Assembly (NCBI GenBank): GCA_020002185.1
Contig: CM034535.1
Span: 66,238,622 to 66,302,621 of the forward strand
Direction of reading: 5' to 3'
DNA: 64,000 nt
DNA from: Paraescarpia echinospica
Lineage: Eukaryota; Annelida; Polychaeta; Sabellida; Siboglinidae
The translations under genes and the position numbers were made by a program. The notes under the pieces are model-generated. The model was not told the DNA's origin and made no database searches. It worked only from the letters and a program-made list of their open reading frames with translations. This document shows, in pieces, positions 1 to 12,864 of this stretch. Position 1 is the first letter of the stretch; the number at the start of each line of letters is the position of its first letter.

Positions 1-2
1 GG

Positions 3-590
3 ACGCGTCGGCGTCTGTTTGAAACAAAGAACCTAGACCTGGAGAAAGCCATTATCCTGTGTCGCCTAGCGGAGGACACGGAAGGCGAAATGCGGAAGCT
101 CAAACTGAACGAGGAAGTGCAGGCGGTCTACAAGACGAGACAGAAGCAGGCTAAACGCAGGCCGAGATCTCAACCGACTCACACGTCGAGCAACAAAGCT
201 GACAAGTGTGGGAAGTGCGGCACAGAGCACCCGCTAAGACAATGTCCAGCATTCGGCAGTGAGTGCTACGCCTGTAAAAAGAAAAATCACTACGCCAAGT
301 GTTGCCGAGCGCCGCAGGCACAGTCAAAGGCGAAGCGTGTCTACCTCGTCGACGGTGACAGCGATTCCAGCATTCTACGCATACAAGTGGACAAGGAGGG
401 TCGACGTCTGATGGCAACGATAATCGGAGAGTCGTTCAGCTCCTACTGCACTGAGATGTCAACTCGACACCGCCGCAACATGCAATGTCCTCAGCGTCAC
501 CGACTATCGACTACTGGGCTCTCCACCACTACGCGCGAGTACCTCGAACTTGACGATGTACGATGGTTCGCAGGTGCCGTCGAAGGGTAG
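3..590 (+). pseudogene. Gypsy Gag, C-terminal part with two zinc knuckles (partial)
   Basis: The frame is open from the left window edge, so the N-terminal capsid is missing. The first ~30 residues (motif LEKAIILCRLAEDTEGEM) match the end of a Gypsy capsid domain. They are followed by an Arg/Lys-rich linker and two CCHC-type knuckles (CGKCGTEHPLRQC, then CYACKKKNHYAKCC), which bind RNA during packaging. The protease begins in another frame near 442, so Gag and Pol are related by a frame change, which is normal for some Gypsy elements but could also be decay. The last ~45 codons of this frame overlap the protease and probably have no meaning. Confidence 0.75.
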
Positions 591-2030
591 ATGTTCCCTA
601 ACACTCCGTGAAATCGACCAGCGTGAGGAGATATTGATCTTCGAAGTCGTCAAAACGAGGCACGCCACACTGCTGTCCCTCGACACGTGTCTGAAACTCG
701 ATCTGATCGCGGTGAGTGAACACGTCAGCCTGGTCGAGGATCGAACAAACGACATCGACGCTGCCATAACGGAGTATGCGGATGTCTTCACCGGACTTGG
801 GTGTCTTCCGAGTGAGTACAACATCGAGATTGACACAACTGTCGCTCCCGTACAGAATCGACCACGGAAAGTCGCTTACGCACTGAAGGACGAGTTCCTA
901 AAGAAGATCGAGGCACAGGAGGCACAGGGCGTCATCGCGAAAATCGAGACTCCGACTCAGTGGATTTCGAGCTGTCTGGCAGTACGTAAGGCGAACGGCT
1001 CGGTGCGAGTATGCATCGACCCCTCTGACCTGAACAAGGCGATTCGACGCAACCACTTCTCGCTACCTACGATCGAAGAGGTTCTGCCAACGCTGACGAA
1101 TGCGAAAATCTTCTCGCTTGTCGACGCGAAAGACGGATTCTTGCAGGTGAAACTGACAGATGAAAGCAGTTACCTGACGACATTCTGGACTCCGGCAGGA
1201 AAATACAGATGGCTGCGTATGCCATTTGGTATCTCGTCGAGTCCGGAGGAATTTCAACGTCGTTTGCAGCAAGCGCTTGAGGGTCTCGAAGGGATCTCCA
1301 CAGTAGCTGACAACATCTTGATCGTCGGTCGTGGTCAGACAGAGGCAGAGGCCCGCAGAGACCATGACAGCAACTTCATCAAGCTACTACAGCGTGCTCT
1401 CGAACAAAACTTGAAATTGATCAGATCCAAAATGAGGCTTCACATGAAAGAGATCGTGTACATCGGGCATGTGTTGTCTCCGGACGGGATCAAACCCGAT
1501 CCTGATAAAGTGTGCGACATCAAGAATATGCCAACGCCGATGGACGTCGAACAAGTACGACGGTTCCTGGGCTTCACGAACTACATCGCGAAATTCATGC
1601 CGAATCTTTCTGCAGTCTGCGAGCCCATACGACGTCTGGTGCAGAAAGACGCCGAGTTCGTGGGGGGACCAGACCAACAAGAAGCGTTCGAGCGAGTGAA
1701 GGACATCGCAACCGCAGAACGTTCTCTCTCGTACTACGATGTGACGAAACCGGAGGTACTTCAATGTGACGCAAGTACGCAGGGGCTAGGAGTGACACTT
1801 CTACAACACGAGAAGCCAGTCGCCTATGCTTCGTGTTCACTGACAGCGAGTGAACGCAACTACACACCGATCGAGCTTGAATGTCTTGCCATCGTGTTTG
1901 CCTGCTGCAAATACGTCCAATATATCTATGGACATCCAGACGTGACGATTCACAGTGATCATAAGCCACTGGAAACGATCTTCCGAAAGTCACTCTTGAA
2001 GGCTCCGAAAAGACTTCAACGCATGATGAT
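442..2030 (+). pseudogene. Gypsy Pol: protease, reverse transcriptase, RNase H (partial)
   Basis: This frame is continuous from about 442 to the gap. The protease site reads LDTAAT where the family has Asp-Thr-Gly, so glycine is replaced by alanine. The RT palm is complete in outline (VRVCIDPSDLN, VDAKDGFLQVKL, WLRMPFGISSSP). The catalytic pair at about 1306-1326 reads VADNILI, with the second aspartate of the DD motif changed to asparagine. RNase H follows (LQCDASTQGLG, IELECLAIVFA, HSDHKPLETI). The protein stops at the N gap, so integrase cannot be assessed. With both the protease Gly and an RT Asp altered, the copy is unlikely to be active. Confidence 0.85.
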
Positions 2031-3030
2031 NNNNNNNNNNNNNNNNNNNNNNNNNNNNNNNNNNNNNNNNNNNNNNNNNNNNNNNNNNNNNNNNNNNNNN
2101 NNNNNNNNNNNNNNNNNNNNNNNNNNNNNNNNNNNNNNNNNNNNNNNNNNNNNNNNNNNNNNNNNNNNNNNNNNNNNNNNNNNNNNNNNNNNNNNNNNNN
2201 NNNNNNNNNNNNNNNNNNNNNNNNNNNNNNNNNNNNNNNNNNNNNNNNNNNNNNNNNNNNNNNNNNNNNNNNNNNNNNNNNNNNNNNNNNNNNNNNNNNN
2301 NNNNNNNNNNNNNNNNNNNNNNNNNNNNNNNNNNNNNNNNNNNNNNNNNNNNNNNNNNNNNNNNNNNNNNNNNNNNNNNNNNNNNNNNNNNNNNNNNNNN
2401 NNNNNNNNNNNNNNNNNNNNNNNNNNNNNNNNNNNNNNNNNNNNNNNNNNNNNNNNNNNNNNNNNNNNNNNNNNNNNNNNNNNNNNNNNNNNNNNNNNNN
2501 NNNNNNNNNNNNNNNNNNNNNNNNNNNNNNNNNNNNNNNNNNNNNNNNNNNNNNNNNNNNNNNNNNNNNNNNNNNNNNNNNNNNNNNNNNNNNNNNNNNN
2601 NNNNNNNNNNNNNNNNNNNNNNNNNNNNNNNNNNNNNNNNNNNNNNNNNNNNNNNNNNNNNNNNNNNNNNNNNNNNNNNNNNNNNNNNNNNNNNNNNNNN
2701 NNNNNNNNNNNNNNNNNNNNNNNNNNNNNNNNNNNNNNNNNNNNNNNNNNNNNNNNNNNNNNNNNNNNNNNNNNNNNNNNNNNNNNNNNNNNNNNNNNNN
2801 NNNNNNNNNNNNNNNNNNNNNNNNNNNNNNNNNNNNNNNNNNNNNNNNNNNNNNNNNNNNNNNNNNNNNNNNNNNNNNNNNNNNNNNNNNNNNNNNNNNN
2901 NNNNNNNNNNNNNNNNNNNNNNNNNNNNNNNNNNNNNNNNNNNNNNNNNNNNNNNNNNNNNNNNNNNNNNNNNNNNNNNNNNNNNNNNNNNNNNNNNNNN
3001 NNNNNNNNNNNNNNNNNNNNNNNNNNNNNN
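2031..3030. other. Assembly gap, exactly 1,000 N
   Basis: A run of 1,000 N, the same length as the second gap, so its size is a placeholder. The Gypsy Pol frame enters it. The sequence after it (from 3031) does not continue Pol. Confidence 0.99.
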
Positions 3031-3664
3031 GAAAACTGCATATTATGCTTGCGTAAGGCAGAAACCGAGTGGTCCAGTATATGCATAAGCCAAACGTAAA
3101 TACTATGATATATAGGTATTAAATTAAAAAAAACAATATTCATATTGATTATCAACGCAATTCCATCCAAGACGGAGTAGAGAGAGACACGCACCATCGG
3201 CTCCTTCTGTGTACGTTCCCTCCGTTTACCCGTCTCGGGCACAACTTCGTGCTCTTCCAATAGACAACCACGGTCAGGGACATTATGGTGGTGGAAAGGT
3301 CGGAGGGATTTCATCACTTGTATTATAGGTATATTACTAAAAGGCAACAAGTAATACCTAGTGGGACGTTTGTAATGCATTCACACAAAAATGCACGCGT
3401 GCGAAGACGCGCACGCGCACACACACAAACACACATATACACACATGCACGCACGCACATCTCACACACGCACATTTGTGCGTGTGTGAGGTGCACGTAG
3501 ATCAACTTTACTGCAAAACATCTCCATTGCCAACTACAACGGGAGGTATTGTCAGTGTGCGTCTGTCTTTATCAAAGGGATCCGATGTGCGGAGACGTGT
3601 TGTAAGATGGCTGCCGTGGTTTAAGTTGCGTATTTTTCGTGGGAGAACAAAAATTCAGAGGAAC
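3031..3664. repeat. Non-coding stretch with CA/CACG microsatellite
   Basis: There is no credible gene here. 3393-3488 is a CA/CACG-rich simple repeat with TA interruptions. 3501-3580 is a copy of a dispersed repeat also seen at 10181-10250 and 10281-10340 (shared phrase tattgtcagtgtgcgtctgt and variants). The first 50 bases after the gap resemble 60781-60835, another dispersed repeat. Confidence 0.6.
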
Positions 3665-4365
3665 ATGCCACCCAAGCGTAAACCTTCCAGTGTTACTGAC
3701 AGCGATGTTCAGGACACTGATGTGATGCTGCTGAAATTCGTGGAATTGCTGAATGATGACGCTGTGTTACGAAAACTGAGATTAGCGTTGTACCCTCAAG
3801 CACTGGCCGATAAGATCGACACCCTCACGTAGACAATCGCTGACCTAAACTCGAAGCTCGAAACCAAAGAGCGCAGAATTGTAGCCCTCGAAGAAAAAGT
3901 TGGTCATCTTGAAAGTGAGTGCGATAACATTGAACAATATTCCCGACGATGCAACTTAAGGTTCCATGGAATCCCTGAAACTGGGGCGGGGGAGAACACT
4001 ACTGCCAAAGTAGTGGAAACCATAAATGTCAAAATGGCAGTGACCCCCCCCCCCGTGACACAACAGGACATTGCAGTCAGTCATAGGCTTGGCAAAAGGG
4101 CAGAAACAGGCGATCGACACCGTGTAGTCGCTGTGCAATTCAACAGAGTTTAACGTGCGAGACGAAGCCATACGGGCTAGAAGCCGATTGCGTAACAGCG
4201 TCAGTGGAAACCAACACAAAATCTGGCTAGCGCTACAAGGCAGTTGAAACGTGCGAAGAAAATTGCTGACTCTGGACCTATAATGGGAAAGTGGTAATCA
4301 AGACATTAGCAAACACGATCAGGATCATCCACACACAGGAGGATATCAACACTTTACGTTGAACA
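3665..4365 (+). pseudogene. LINE ORF1-like protein, decayed
   Basis: The ATG at 3665 opens a frame that runs to a TAG at 3830 and continues beyond it in pieces. The pieces contain a heptad-rich segment (SKLETKERRIVALEEKVGHLE), typical of an ORF1 trimerising coiled coil. It is followed by the hallmark start of the RNA-binding (RRM-like) domain, YSRRCNLRFHGIPE, and by a basic segment with SHRLGKRAE. ORF1 proteins coat LINE RNA. At least three stops or frame changes make it a relic. No matching ORF2 follows within 1.5 kb, so it is either a truncated element or one interrupted further downstream. Confidence 0.65.
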
Positions 4366-5899
4366 CGTGGCCTGCGACCGGGAATCGGCCCCTGTATACG
4401 AACGATATTTTGTTAATGTTTTATTTTTGTTACACGAGACTGCGCAACGTGAGTCTCCTGAGCGAGACGTGATCTACTCAGCGACGACAATTAAAAGAGA
4501 GATAAGTCCTCTTTACTGACTCTGCAGACTCCGGGATAATATAATATAATGTCAGTTAATATTATCTTCAATCGTTTTAAATTATTATCTTTTCTAGTTC
4601 TTTCTCTACAAGCTTGTTTCTTCTCTTTCTCTTCTTCTCCTGTCTCCTTCTCTCAAATTACAATACCTGTAAAGCTTACGTAAACACACGACAGCATTAC
4701 GTCGACTTCTGCATAATGTTAAACTGTATTTTCTACTACTACTTCTATTGGGAATAGTATCAATATATCTGGTGACATTCCTAGCTAGTTAGTCTGTTAC
4801 TATAGGCTGAACAATCAATCTACTTTAACTGCTCTATCTAAATTGCTAATGATTTGTTGTACTCTTGACATTTAGTTTCTCTGTGGACTCTTTCAAGTGA
4901 TTTTAGTAACATAATATTTAGTGTTAGTGTCTTCCTAGAAATATTAGCTCCAGCTCCTTGTGCACTAATTCACATCTCGTTAAACTGAAACTGTAATTTA
5001 TTTTGTTTTCTTATGAAAAGATTTTAATTTTTAAATTTTCTTTGAGTTGAATGCTAGTCATGTTGTTTTGTATATTTGTTAGTTGAAATAGTTATACAGC
5101 TAATATATAAATACGTATGTATTTAATTTATATAATTTAATAATATATTTTTTATTGTCACCAAAATGGATTGACAAATATGATGTATAAATCTGAAATG
5201 AAAGCACTGTGTTAGTTATTGCACACGATGTAAATCGGTAGCTTCTTCACAGAATCTTTGTTTTTGTGCAGTGTAAACCTGTAGTCATATTACTATATAT
5301 ACATAGACATAACTTTCAAGTATGTATATGTATGTGTGCGATTATATGTGTATAATTATCATATCACAGTAAAAATGGATAATGAAGCATAATGCTTAAC
5401 CTTGCACTATTGCACTATGTTTTACTGCTGTACTTTATATAAACAAAAACTTTAGCTTGTCACTGAAGTTATCTTAATACATATATTCATTCTGTTGCTG
5501 TGAAATGTCATTAGTATGTTACTACGGATACTCAGGTAAATGTGGCTTGTAAAACCGTTTTAATACTGTAGTATGCTCTACACCTCTCCCATGACAAGGT
5601 CTTCTTGCATTCATTATGCAAATCATTCTTATTTTATGTTATTTTTTCTATATACTAAACTACAAGATGTCTATCTCAAACTGTTGTCACATTTACATGT
5701 TTAATTAATCTCACATTTACGTTCAGTGCATTACGTCAATAAAACTTACGACATGCAATGCCACAAATACATTTAATTATCAGTATATGCATATATCACA
5801 ATTTGTTGAACACTCATTTACACATACAAATATAATAACAAATACATATGATAAATACCAAATTATACAAAGGCATGACATTTGATCAATAAATTATAA
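4366..5899. other. AT-rich non-coding DNA
   Basis: No protein-like frame on either strand. The stretch is strongly AT-rich with short poly-A/T runs. The last few hundred bases may be the 5' leader of the LINE that follows, but no promoter or boundary can be fixed. Confidence 0.4.
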
Positions 5900-5903
5900 A
5901 TTT

Positions 5904-6554
5904 AACGAACTGGAAGCTTTTGTAGAAGAGCTAAGTAATAACAATTTTAAATTTAATGTAATTTGCTTACAAGAAACTTGGAAATCAGAAAACGATGATC
6001 TATCACAATTTTCCTTACATGGTTATGACTGTTTAGCTCAAGGTAAGACGTGCAGCAACAAAGGAGGGCTAATAACATATGTCGACAACAAATATAGATC
6101 AGAGGTTATATTAATTGTAAACATGTACGAAAACTGGGAAGGGATGATAGTCCAAATAAATGGTGGTAATCTATCTAAGAGCATAACCATCGGAAACATA
6201 TATAGACCTCCACGAATTTCTAATGATAACTTAAATGCTTTTATAAATGAATTTACTTCTATAATATCATCAATAAAAAAACAACTGTAATAACAATCTC
6301 ATTATCGCAGGGGATTTTAATATAAATTTGCTTAAATTAAATGAAAATGATACATATAGTAACTTTTTTGACACCATAATATCACACAGCCTTTACCCGC
6401 AAATTACACTTCCTACTAGATTTACTAGAACAAATGGTACTTTAATAGATAATTTCTTTTGTAAACTTAATAAATCTATATTGGAGAGTACTGCAGGGAT
6501 TTTAATCAAAAAATTTTCTGATCATCAGCCGTATTTTATATTCATCAACGTCTA
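5904..6554 (+). pseudogene. LINE A endonuclease domain (APE-like), broken
   Basis: The first part (5904-6290) carries the endonuclease motif VICLQETW and later GNIYRPP. A stop follows at about 6288. After a frame change the domain continues with AGDFNINLL, the metal-binding DFN motif, then LPTRFTRTNGTLIDNFF and SDHQPYF, the C-terminal SDH catalytic block. This enzyme nicks the genomic target to prime reverse transcription. At least one frameshift near 6288 inactivates it. Confidence 0.75.
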
Positions 6555-6555
6555 A

Positions 6556-8918
6556 TTGAAGACTGAACCTCCACCTAAATATGTTAAAATAAATATACTA
6601 AATGAAGAGGCAATGCATAAAGTTAAACACGAAATTAAATCAAATGAGATAAACAATAAGCTAAATAAAAATATAAATGCAGACACAAATTTAAATTATG
6701 ATATAATCTACGAAGAAATCTTACGGGCAAACAATAAGCATATGCAAACTAAGCTGGTGGAATTTAATAAATATAAACATAAAAGATCAATGTGGATTAC
6801 ACAAGGATTGCTAAAATCTATTCAATATCGAGACAAACTCTATAAACAATTAAAATTGACACAACCAAATTCGACAAGCTATGAAGCTATTACTATTAAT
6901 CTAAAAACTTATAATACGATATTAAAGAAAAATATTCGTGCAGCCAAACAAGTGTATTTTGAACAAAGATTTAATCGATTTAAATATGATATAAAAAATA
7001 CTTGGAAAGTTATTAATGAATTTCTTTCAAAAAAATTTACAAACCGAAGATTACCATTATTTTTTATAGAAAATGGTAAATAACTGATAAAAAGGATATT
7101 GCAAACAAATTTAATAATTATTTTACAAATATAGGTCAGACCATCGCACAAGGTATTAAATATAAAGGTAACAAAAACTATAGTTATTATTTAAACAAAA
7201 ACGTTAATTCTGTATAAACGTTTCAGAGTGTTAATGAAGAGACTATTAGGAAAACTATTCATAATCTTCCCACAAAAAACAGTTGTGGATTTTATGGCAT
7301 TTCTTCAAAATTGCTCAAGATAATTGAGCCTGCAATTATAAAATCATTAAAGCTGTTAATAAACCAAGTTTTAAAATCCGAGATATTCCCAGACAAACTA
7401 AAAATTGCAAAAGTTATTCCTATATTTAAGAAAGACGATCCATCTTTATTTGGAAATTACAGACCAATTTCCCTTCTTCCTACAATTTCTAAAGTATTAG
7501 AGAAATTAATTGTTATTCAATTATATTCATATTTCAATGATATGAAGCTTTTATTTGATTATCAGTATGGTTTTAGAGCTAAATATTCAACGGGATTTGC
7601 TACCCTTGAGCTAATAGATAGAATTATAACTCAAATGGATAATAATGATGAACCAATTAATGTATTTCTCGACCTTTCTAAGGCTTTTGATACTATTGAC
7701 CATAACATTTATTACTTAACAAATTAACATACTATGGCCTAAATGGCTCAACTTTGCAGTTATTCAGAAGTTACTTACAAAACAGGAAACTAGATAAGAT
7801 CAGAGATCAATTTTCACGGTGTATTGTGTACATCAGTACGAATGATCGCAACTCAATAAGAACTGAGAAAGTGAGTTTCCTCTAGAAACAATACACTGAA
7901 ATTGAACAAATAAATTCAGACATCTTACTTATAACAATCGGCGTCCCACAAGGTTCAATCCTTGGACCACTATTATTTACATTTACATAAATGATTTCTC
8001 ACAAGCTAGTCAATTATTTTATTTCGTCATGTACGCTGATGACACCATATTATCTAGCTCTTTAAAATTTCTTAACAACAACAACACACGCAATAAAAGT
8101 ACAGAATCCTTAATAAATGAAGATCTTTTTAAAGTTAATGAATGGCTAAACATAAATAAATTATCTTTAAATAAAAGCAAATAAAAATACATGATTTTTC
8201 ATATGCCTAATAAACGCACGCATACTCTTACGCTTAAAATAGATAATATAAATATTGAAAGAGTAGATGAATTTAACTTTCTAGGATTGACTTTAGACAC
8301 TAACCTAAATTGGAAAAAACACACTGAGAAAATGTCAAATAAGTGCTCCAAAACAATTGGCATAATAAACAGATTAAAATATGTATTACCTTTAGATATA
8401 AAAGTGTTGTTATATAACATATTAATATTATCTCATATCAATTATTGTGTCATGGTTTGGGGATACCAAATAAATAGAATTCAAAAAATAAAAAAAAAAG
8501 CCGTGCGAATAATAACCTTAAATAAATACAACTCACACACTTTAAAAAAAAACTTAAACTACTATAAGTAAAAGACATATTAAAGTTACATGAATTAAAA
8601 TTTGACTTTAAATACATTAATAAAATGTTACCTCCTTATTTACTTAACTGGCAAATTATCCCAAGTGTAAACATACATAATTATAATACTCATGAAAAAA
8701 ATGATATACATATTTTTAGAACTAAGCATGAATTTGCAATGAAATGTCTCAAATACAGCCTACCACAAGCTGTAAATGACACCCCCGATATAATCAAAGA
8801 CAAAATATATACTCACAGTTTGCGAGGCTTCTCATTTTATATAAAAACATACTTGTTACACAAATATAATGATTTATGCACACTATCAAATTGCTATACA
8901 TTTCAACAAAACCATTAA
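6556..8918 (+). pseudogene. LINE A reverse transcriptase and C-terminal region, broken
   Basis: The linker (6556-7080) is lysine-rich. RT blocks follow: FKKDDPSLFGNYRPISLL, LFDYQYGFRAKYST and FLDLSKAFDTIDH (up to 7727), then VPQGSILGP (about 7945), YADDT (8032-8046) and FLGLTLDTNLNWKKH (about 8280). The C-terminal region with IKKKAVRII runs to about 8570 and a last piece reaches 8918. The YADD catalytic motif is intact, but several frameshifts, stops (7081, 7725, 8182) and a ~90-bp insertion break the gene. The block order is that of Jockey/CR1-type LINEs. I do not assign a clade more precisely. Confidence 0.8.
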
Positions 8919-9335
8919 ATACAATACATTTGATGCTAGTTTCAGGCAACAAGCACACAAACAAACTTACATTCTCACATAAAACAAGCACTCCCAAAAA
9001 CATGCATGAGATAGACACCTAGTAAAAAGACCATATAAATTATCACGTAAATAGGGTGGCTCCTATTATAGCGACAACTGTGTCTTAATAGGAGTCACCG
9101 ACCCCGATTGAATAAGCTATATGATTAATGTCTATGGTACATCAATACTATAATAGCTGTACATGCGCTTGTATGTATTTTCCAAATAGTATATGAACAT
9201 TATAATGATATACGTATATGTATGCCTGCATAATGTTTATATTTGTTGTTTTTACTGCATAAGTGATGTTCAGAAACTAATTAATTGTGTACCTACATGG
9301 GGTCAAATAAACGTTATGTTATGTTATGTTTTGTT

Positions 9336-10560
9336 ACGTAGAACTGGCTTATGTCCAGGATGTAGTGTTACGCTAGACTCGTCACGGACCGCTGACTTTG
9401 AGACAGATTGTCACGGACGGCCGACTTCGAGCGTGATCAACTGCTCCCTGACGGTGAAGGTACTTAGTAGAAAGACATTGATACTCCTCGTTTCTTAATA
9501 TATGCGTCGTATGTTTTTCCGTTGCGCGTTATCCATAACCGATCTCTCCCGCATATCCTTCGGGCGATGTGTCCCTATTAGTTTAAGGTATTTTACTATT
9601 TATCAGCGACTTGGTGATGTAGCCGCAACCATGGGTCAGAAGATGTCATTTCTCAACGCCCATGTTTGTTATTCTACTTCCTCGCTATTTTGTTCCTATT
9701 ACTTACGCCTAAGGTTGCTGACACCGGGCACAGTAGTGTGAAATTTAGAACGTCGAACTCTCAATTCAGATAATGGACATTCGAATCTTCTTGGTGGCGT
9801 TTCGAAGTTTTCGCAATTTCGTTCACACCACGTTGCTTCAGTTCACTGAGCTGCATTAATTACTATTGTAGTAGAGCGCAGTGGCTCGGTGACTAGAGTC
9901 AAAGACGTATTAAGAATAAGACCTGTCCGTCGCTAGACTCTCCTATTGAATAGCATTGTCCCGTTTCTGAGCGGTGGCGCCCCTAGTAGCTGGATTGCAA
10001 CTCCGCCTAATGTTGTATGTGCGTAGTGTTAAATTGACGATGAACATATTATAATTACAGCTTAGATAGCAACTATCATGTGCTAGGATACACACTAAAA
10101 TGAACATCAGTTAACTCAATTTAAATGAATACATTCGCACGTACGTCAACGCTCCCATATATGATAATATATTATATCAACTTTATTGCGAAACACCTCC
10201 ATTGCCTACAGCGGTGGTATTGTCAAAGTGCGTCTATCTTTATTATGCGGAGAATTGTTGTAGCACCGGTTTATGTCCAGGTGCCTACAACGGTGGTATT
10301 GTCAATGTGCGTCTGTCTTTATCAACGGGAAGTAACCAGACATGCGGATAAGTGTTGTAGAACCGGTTTATGTCCAGGATGTAGTGTTACGTTAGACTCG
10401 TCTCGGACCGCTGACTTTGAGACAGATCATCACGGACGGCCGATTTCGTTGTTTTCGTGCACACACCTTGTCGGTCAATTTAATCGAACCCATCTCGCTG
10501 CAATGTTAACATACATTATATGTTTAACTGCAAAGTAACATTGGGCCAATTTACAAACAC
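9336..10560. repeat. Dispersed repeat units, no genes
   Basis: Units sharing the phrase tgtccaggatgtagtgttac occur at about 9351-9440 and 10368-10447. A second phrase (ggtggtattgtcaa) occurs at about 10213 and 10291. The same unit is seen at 3501-3580. Short open frames in this stretch have no protein-like composition. I see nothing else between 9440 and 10125. Confidence 0.55.
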
Positions 10561-10565
10561 AACAA

Positions 10566-10688
10566 AGCTATGGATGAATGGATGGATGGATGGATGGATG
10601 GATGGATGGATGGAAGGATGGTTGGATGGATTGACGGATGGATGGATGGATTGATTGATTGATTGATGGATTGATTGATTGATTGATG

Positions 10689-10737
<49 letters not shown>

Positions 10738-10895
10738 ATTGATTGATTGATGGATGGATGGATGGTTGGTTGGATGGATGGATGGATGGATGGATGGATG
10801 GATGGATGGATGGATGGATGGATGGATGGGTGGTTGTATGGATAGATTGGTGGATGGATGGATTTGTGTGTGGATGGATGGATGGAGATATTATT
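10566..10895. repeat. GGAT/TGAT tetranucleotide microsatellite
   Basis: About 330 bp of tandem tetranucleotides: GGAT-rich blocks at both ends and a GATT block in the middle (roughly 10650-10750), with scattered single-base changes. The Met/Asp/Gly/Trp-rich open frame read from it is an artefact of the repeat. Confidence 0.95.
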
Positions 10896-12179
10896 TATGC
10901 TTTCGGTATGTGTTAACTCAATTTGAATTCGTGTAAAATCGATGTTTGTAGATCACGAGACTGCGTCTTTATTTGCCAATAAACCCTGCAGTTTGGTATT
11001 AATTGTATGCATTACAAAACGTTGATATTTTGGCTAAGGGCGTTAGTTGTTGACACACACAAGCGGGCATCTTGGAATATATTCAGCTGACGTTGACATT
11101 TGAGCCACTGCTGGGCTATGTCCGAACCTCGTAGAGCAATCAACATCCATTGGCGCGATACCCAGCTGGGATTTGGCAAACATCAAATAGAAACAAAGAA
11201 ACATCTATTACCTTAATCAGATACACCTTTCTGATAAACGTATATGCGACCCAAATCGGAAGTGTAAAGTAGTAGTGATTTCATCCATCGTGTCATATAT
11301 TATGTTTCCATATCGGATGTCCAGCGGTCATATTGACAATGCGTTTTTGCAAGTCAAGAAAAGAGAACTAAATACAACACAACTTAGTCACCGGAGTGAA
11401 ACTGAGCGCACAGAACGACAAAACCACCACTCATCTCACCATCATTTGTACAATATTTCCATCTGTGATCTTTGTCGAAGTTTCTAGTTATCGAGCATCA
11501 TTTCCGGAAGGTGTTTTCGTACTGTAGGTAAGGTTGGACCGACACGCCTCTTATGATAAACGGGGATTTGGAACGCCCTGGAAGAACACGTGTAACATGA
11601 TCTAAGCAAATGTTGCATTATGAACATGAACAATTATGTTTATTTGACCCCACAATACAAATATCTCAATGAGATTATGTGCGCATATTCAACGTGAAAT
11701 GTTGATTAAGCCGGCGTTGTTGGATTATAAATGAGCCGCCTAGTTATTTTGAAACCGCGAAATATCGGTATGATGGAAGATTTGGGCACTAAAGCGGTAA
11801 TCAGTGAGTTTATTAAAAAAAATAGCAAAAACGTGCCACCAACGCGGTAGACGGGGCACAAATCTGTTAGTTAGTTAGTTAGTTAGATGGAAGGAAAGGA
11901 CGGAATGGATCTAACGAATAGTTGCACAATCCACTCGATAGTGGGGAAACATAATAAGATTCGACGGCAAACAAAGCGGAGACGAAAAAGTAAGCAAGCC
12001 GGAGTAAGTGAACGAAAGAACGAAAGATGACGGAAAATGAGCATATGTTTTTGCAGCAGTTCTCAAAGGATGAAAAACATTTCTGAAGAATAGATTAATA
12101 ATTGTTTATTTACTGGACATTGTTCAAGAATATAACCGTCTGTCTTAGTTCAATATGGTAGGTCAGAGGAGGATGGATC
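10896..12179. other. Intergenic, no gene seen
   Basis: No convincing coding frame or RNA gene. It contains a short TTAG repeat (about 11864-11886). Part of 11100-11190 reads like degraded repetitive DNA. Confidence 0.4.
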
Positions 12180-12264
12180 ATGTATTAGACTAATGTAGAA
12201 GAAGCAGAAGCAGATCTGGAGACAAATACAGATGCAGCCCAGAGAGCAGAAATCATTGCAGGCA

Positions 12265-12480
12265 TGTAACGGTATTGCTCGTATCTATGTATTATATAAC
12301 ATACAAACAACACGTCGAGAAGAATATGTTTAATACGTTATTATCTGGATGCACAGCTGCACTGGTCTAAATCCTAGGCTAGACTGATTCACTACACTAA
12401 CAGCGGCGGCAGCGCCCACTACTCTATACGCTATTTAGAGTCCATGGGTTGCTGGGCATCAGCTGTCGTATCTCGTGACA
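12265..12480 (-). repeat. 3' LTR of the Gypsy element
   Basis: 216 bp, shorter than its partner by ~31 bp: the segment after gttgctg is missing, with gctg on both sides, suggesting deletion between short repeats. A ttatataa stretch at about 12291-12298 is a candidate TATA element. Confidence 0.95.
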
Positions 12481-12490
12481 TCCCTTTTTG
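12481..12490 (-). other. Polypurine tract
   Basis: Read on the minus strand, aaaaaggga lies immediately 5' of the LTR start tgtcac, the position where plus-strand DNA synthesis is primed. Confidence 0.7.
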
Positions 12491-12864
12491 TTTTAATTTT
12501 TTTCAGTTTTGGGATTCACATTTCGTTAATGAGCCGTCGTGGTGGCTTAATGTCAACACGATCTCGAAGTGTCATGCGTCTTGCACTTAGCTCGTCTCGC
12601 CTCGGCATAATGCCCGGTGTCCCCCGCGGCGTGTTCGGGCGAGGACAATGCGATAATGGAATGTCAACAACAACAGCCGGTTGTCGTTGACCGGTCGGCT
12701 TGGAGGTCGTTGCACGGGGCACGCAATCTCCCACGTCTGGCGTTACGTCATGAGCAACAGTCACTGAGGGCGCCGATTAGTTGGTTGCCCTCAACTGTTG
12801 TCTGTTGCGCCGATAGGAGTGTCCTTCGACATCCACGGTGTAGGATCGCTGTCCTAGTGCTCGT

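Larger units (their letters stand above)
1..2030 (+). mobile_element. Ty3/Gypsy LTR retrotransposon, internal fragment
   Basis: Gag end, zinc knuckles, aspartic protease, reverse transcriptase and RNase H follow one another in the order protease-RT-RNase H, which is the Ty3/Gypsy (Metaviridae) order. The fragment is cut by the window edge on the left and by a 1,000-N gap on the right. No LTR or integrase is visible here. It is a different family from the Gypsy element at 12265-16697, because the protein sequences of the RT blocks differ clearly. Confidence 0.9.
5900..9335 (+). mobile_element. LINE family A, near full-length decayed copy
   Basis: An APE-type endonuclease, then reverse transcriptase, then a 3' UTR ending in a short ATGTT repeat (9311-9335). 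The 3' UTR from about 9050 to 9320 matches, in reverse complement, 35941-36230. This fixes the 3' end and shows that a second copy lies on the opposite strand. The whole element is AT-rich, unlike the GC-rich Gypsy and Polinton DNA. A short piece of about 90 bp at 7795-7885, bounded on both sides by ctag, interrupts the RT frame and looks like a small insertion. Confidence 0.8.

Noticed and set aside
3285..3505. His/Thr/Arg-rich frames on both strands
   Set aside because: They come from the CA/CACG simple repeat.
10754..10936. Open frame rich in Met-Asp-Gly-Trp
   Set aside because: Pure translation of the GGAT microsatellite.
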